Positions 3,888 to 5,516 of a stretch of 5,516 bases of DNA are shown here, piece by piece; positions within the stretch are counted from its first letter, which is position 1, and each line of letters starts with the position of its first letter. The notes beneath the pieces were generated by a model that saw only the letters and a program-made list of their open reading frames with translations, was not told where the DNA came from and did no database searches. This DNA is from DAOTUL01 sp034437435. Lineage in GTDB: Bacteria; Chloroflexota; Anaerolineae; Aggregatilineales; Phototrophicaceae. The position numbers were made by a program, and so were the translations under genes. The stretch is taken from positions 1 through 5,516 of the forward strand of contig CAYQJO010000281.1 in the NCBI GenBank assembly GCA_964417785.1. Reading direction: 5' to 3'.

Positions 3888-5378
3888 ATGAAGAAACTCT
3901 CACTCCTGTTGATGTTCCTCTTGATGGTGCCGGTGCTGGCACAGGAAGGCCCCGGTCTGGTGCAGATCGCCCAGTGGGCATCCGACGCCGAAGCCAGCAG
4001 TCAATATGGTGATCCTGCCTACAGTGCCATGCAGGCCACCGGCGAGCCGGATGTCCTGGAATGTAGCGACAGCGAAAACGCCTGGGCGTCGCTGGATGTG
4101 ACCGGCGAGGAAACGCTGACGGTCTACTTCGACGAGGCCGTCACACCGACTCAGGTCAACATCTACCAGAGCTACAATCCGGGGGCCATCACCGGGATCG
4201 AGATCATCCCGGCGGTTGGCACCTTTGCCGTCCCCATCCCCGACAGCGCCGATGACAGCACCGGCTGCCTGGGGGTCTTCAGTGTGGACCTGCCGGAAGG
4301 GCTGCCGGAGTCCAACGGGGTACGCATCACGCTGGACCAGACCCGCGTCGGCGACTGGAACGAGATCGACGCGGTGGAACTGGTCGGCACGCGCCAGGGT
4401 GAGGCCAGCGAGACCATGCCGAGCAGCCTGCAAGCCAACACCTTCTCGCGGTACACCAGCGATGCGCCGCAGCCCGCCACCACCGAGTCGGCACAGCCAT
4501 CCAAGCCGACCGTCCCTAAAGCGACTGTTGCACCCGATCAGACCCAGGCTCCCCAACCGACCCAGGCTGCTCCGCCGCCGACCCAACCCGCCGGTCTCGA
4601 TTTTGGCGGCGAGTGGGGATACACGGTCGATTGTGGCAGCTACACCATCCAGAACGGCCTCGATCTGACCATTGTCCAGCAGCGCTCCGGCAGCCGTTAC
4701 CGTGTGACCGCCCTGGGCATCAACGGTTTCGACCCGGTGCTGGCGGTGCTGGATGCGAGTGGGCGCGGTCTGTGCAACGATGATGAAGCCAATGCTGCCA
4801 GTTACAGCGCCAGCCTACCCACCACGGGTCTGATCCAGCCGTCGTCAACCTCGTCGCAGGTAACATTCGACAACAACAGCACGTCGGCCTTCGAGGATGT
4901 CAAGATCGTGGTCGGCGGTTATGAGGGCATGGCCGGTGAGTTCATCGTCATCGTGGAAGGTATGCTGGCGTCCAGCGCCGACGGTGTGGGCGATCCCTTC
5001 TCGCTGTATGTCTCTCCGGCGCTGATGATGTCGGGCGTGGACCCGACCGCCTACATGATCTCGGTGACGACGGTGTTCGATCCGACCATCTACATGATCG
5101 ACGGGGATTACAACTACATCCAGGATAACGCCGGCAATCTGGTGGCCTGCGACGATGCCGGTAACGCCAGCCTGTGTTTCAACACCGGCTTCGATCTGAG
5201 CCGGTCGTATGTGTCGCGGACGCAGGGCAATCTTCCCGGCGGCCAGTACGACGCCATGATAACCCTCTCACCGGGTGACGAATGGGGTTACTACTATAAT
5301 TACGCTATGTCGAGCTACGGCGGCACCTACGGCGATTACATCGCGGTGTTCCACCTGGGTATCGGCGAGCGGCCCTGA
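3888..5378 (+). CDS. Secreted protein: FBXL4-like discoidin-type domain, Pro/Thr linker, two PPC-like domains
   Basis: Extracytoplasmic protein, 496 aa. A Sec signal peptide covers residues 1 to about 18 (MKKL, hydrophobic core, VLA|QE). Residues about 28-168 resemble a galactose-binding-like fold known to me from human FBXL4 and bacterial secreted proteins: SSQYG, VNIYQSYNPGAITGIEII and VRITLDQ...WNEIDAVELVG, with C59 and C127 possibly paired. A low-complexity Thr/Pro/Gln/Ala linker spans about 190-236 with PTQ repeats. The C-terminal half looks like two related beta domains of pre-peptidase C-terminal (PPC) type, with parallel FDP...D.SG/NAG...C.DD segments at 281-299 and 398-423. No catalytic motif is visible; glycan or surface binding is plausible. 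ATG 3888 has GGAG (3875-3878) 9 bases upstream. Transcribed away from the TetR gene; no evidence links it to the exporter. Confidence 0.85.
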   Translation: MKKLSLLLMFLLMVPVLAQEGPGLVQIAQWASDAEASSQYGDPAYSAMQATGEPDVLECSDSENAWASLDVTGEETLTVYFDEAVTPTQVNIYQSYNPGAITGIEIIPAVGTFAVPIPDSADDSTGCLGVFSVDLPEGLPESNGVRITLDQTRVGDWNEIDAVELVGTRQGEASETMPSSLQANTFSRYTSDAPQPATTESAQPSKPTVPKATVAPDQTQAPQPTQAAPPPTQPAGLDFGGEWGYTVDCGSYTIQNGLDLTIVQQRSGSRYRVTALGINGFDPVLAVLDASGRGLCNDDEANAASYSASLPTTGLIQPSSTSSQVTFDNNSTSAFEDVKIVVGGYEGMAGEFIVIVEGMLASSADGVGDPFSLYVSPALMMSGVDPTAYMISVTTVFDPTIYMIDGDYNYIQDNAGNLVACDDAGNASLCFNTGFDLSRSYVSRTQGNLPGGQYDAMITLSPGDEWGYYYNYAMSSYGGTYGDYIAVFHLGIGERP

Positions 5379-5400
5379 TTCAACTATCCGTGACATTTTC

Positions 5401-5420
5401 GGACGCGCCTTTGCGCGTCC
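5401..5420. repeat. Palindromic element 1 downstream of the secreted-protein gene
   Basis: Perfect 8-bp arms GGACGCGC (5401-5408) and GCGCGTCC (5413-5420) flank a CTTT loop, 22 bases after the stop codon. Including CTAC at 5421-5424, it is the reverse-orientation form of the GTAGGGACGCG element at 5480-5503. The stem could help end transcription, but no U-run follows it on the plus strand. Confidence 0.8.
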
Positions 5421-5441
5421 CTACAGGATGACCGCCCCACC

Positions 5442-5467
5442 GTAGGGGACGGCCCGCGTGCCGTCCC
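5442..5467. repeat. Palindromic element 2 (GTAGGGGACGGC type)
   Basis: GTAG is followed by perfect 8-bp arms GGGACGGC (5446-5453) and GCCGTCCC (5460-5467) with a 6-base loop CCGCGT. It shares the GTAGGG lead with its neighbours but has a different stem. Confidence 0.8.
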
Positions 5468-5479
5468 GCCACCATCGCC

Positions 5480-5503
5480 GTAGGGACGCGATTTTTCGCG
5501 TCC
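5480..5503. repeat. Palindromic element 3 (GTAGGGACGCG type)
   Basis: GTAG is followed by arms GGACGCGA (5484-5491) and TCGCGTCC (5496-5503) around a TTTT loop. It is the same length (24 bases with the lead) and almost the same stem as element 1, in the opposite orientation. Its right half plus flank, 5491-5507, recurs exactly at 54-70. Confidence 0.8.
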
Positions 5504-5516
5504 GCCGCCCGTTCAT

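Noticed and set aside
3900..4586. 228-aa minus-strand open frame opposite the secreted-protein gene
   Set aside because: Gly/Arg/Leu-rich shadow of a GC-rich coding region; the plus-strand frame has a signal peptide and domain motifs.
5401..5503. CRISPR array
   Set aside because: Only three units, each self-palindromic, in mixed orientation, with unequal repeats and short uneven spacing; no cas genes are present.

Overview
The window looks like a chromosomal segment from a moderately GC-rich bacterium. I lean towards Chloroflexota (Anaerolineae-like) for two reasons: intergenic DNA is packed with short GGACGC/GCGTCC and CCCTCTCC palindromes of a kind I associate with that phylum, and the secreted protein at the right end has a Thr/Pro/Gln linker architecture common there. 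This is inference from style; no rRNA or marker gene is present.

Layout. Positions 1-118 are non-coding repeat DNA. A gene on the minus strand (119-802, possibly to 829) encodes a membrane PAP2-superfamily protein of the sphingomyelin-synthase-like type. A short divergent promoter region separates it from a small plus-strand gene (883-1077, 64 aa, helical/coiled-coil, function unknown). That small gene meets the next gene tail to tail with no gap. The next three genes form a minus-strand unit, given in transcription order: a TetR-family repressor (3651-3061), a DrrA-type ABC ATPase (2996-2022) and an ABC-2 permease (1869-1078). The repressor promoter carries a perfect palindromic operator, and a related site sits on the -10 box of the ATPase promoter. 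The simplest reading is a self-regulated drug or lipid exporter. A double-hairpin repeat (about 1915-2008) lies between the ATPase and permease genes.

Positions 3652-3887 contain the repressor promoter and operator, then a repeat cluster that includes an inverted copy of a sequence near position 65, then the probable promoter of the last gene. That gene (3888-5378, plus strand) encodes a 496-aa secreted protein with an FBXL4-like discoidin-type domain, a Pro/Thr-rich linker and two probable PPC-like beta domains. Positions 5379-5516 contain three palindromic repeat elements.

I see no CRISPR array, transposase, tRNA or rRNA. The most unusual items are the bacterial sphingomyelin-synthase-like protein, the paired TetR operators, and the 32-bp exact inverted repeats that bracket the left 3.7 kb.
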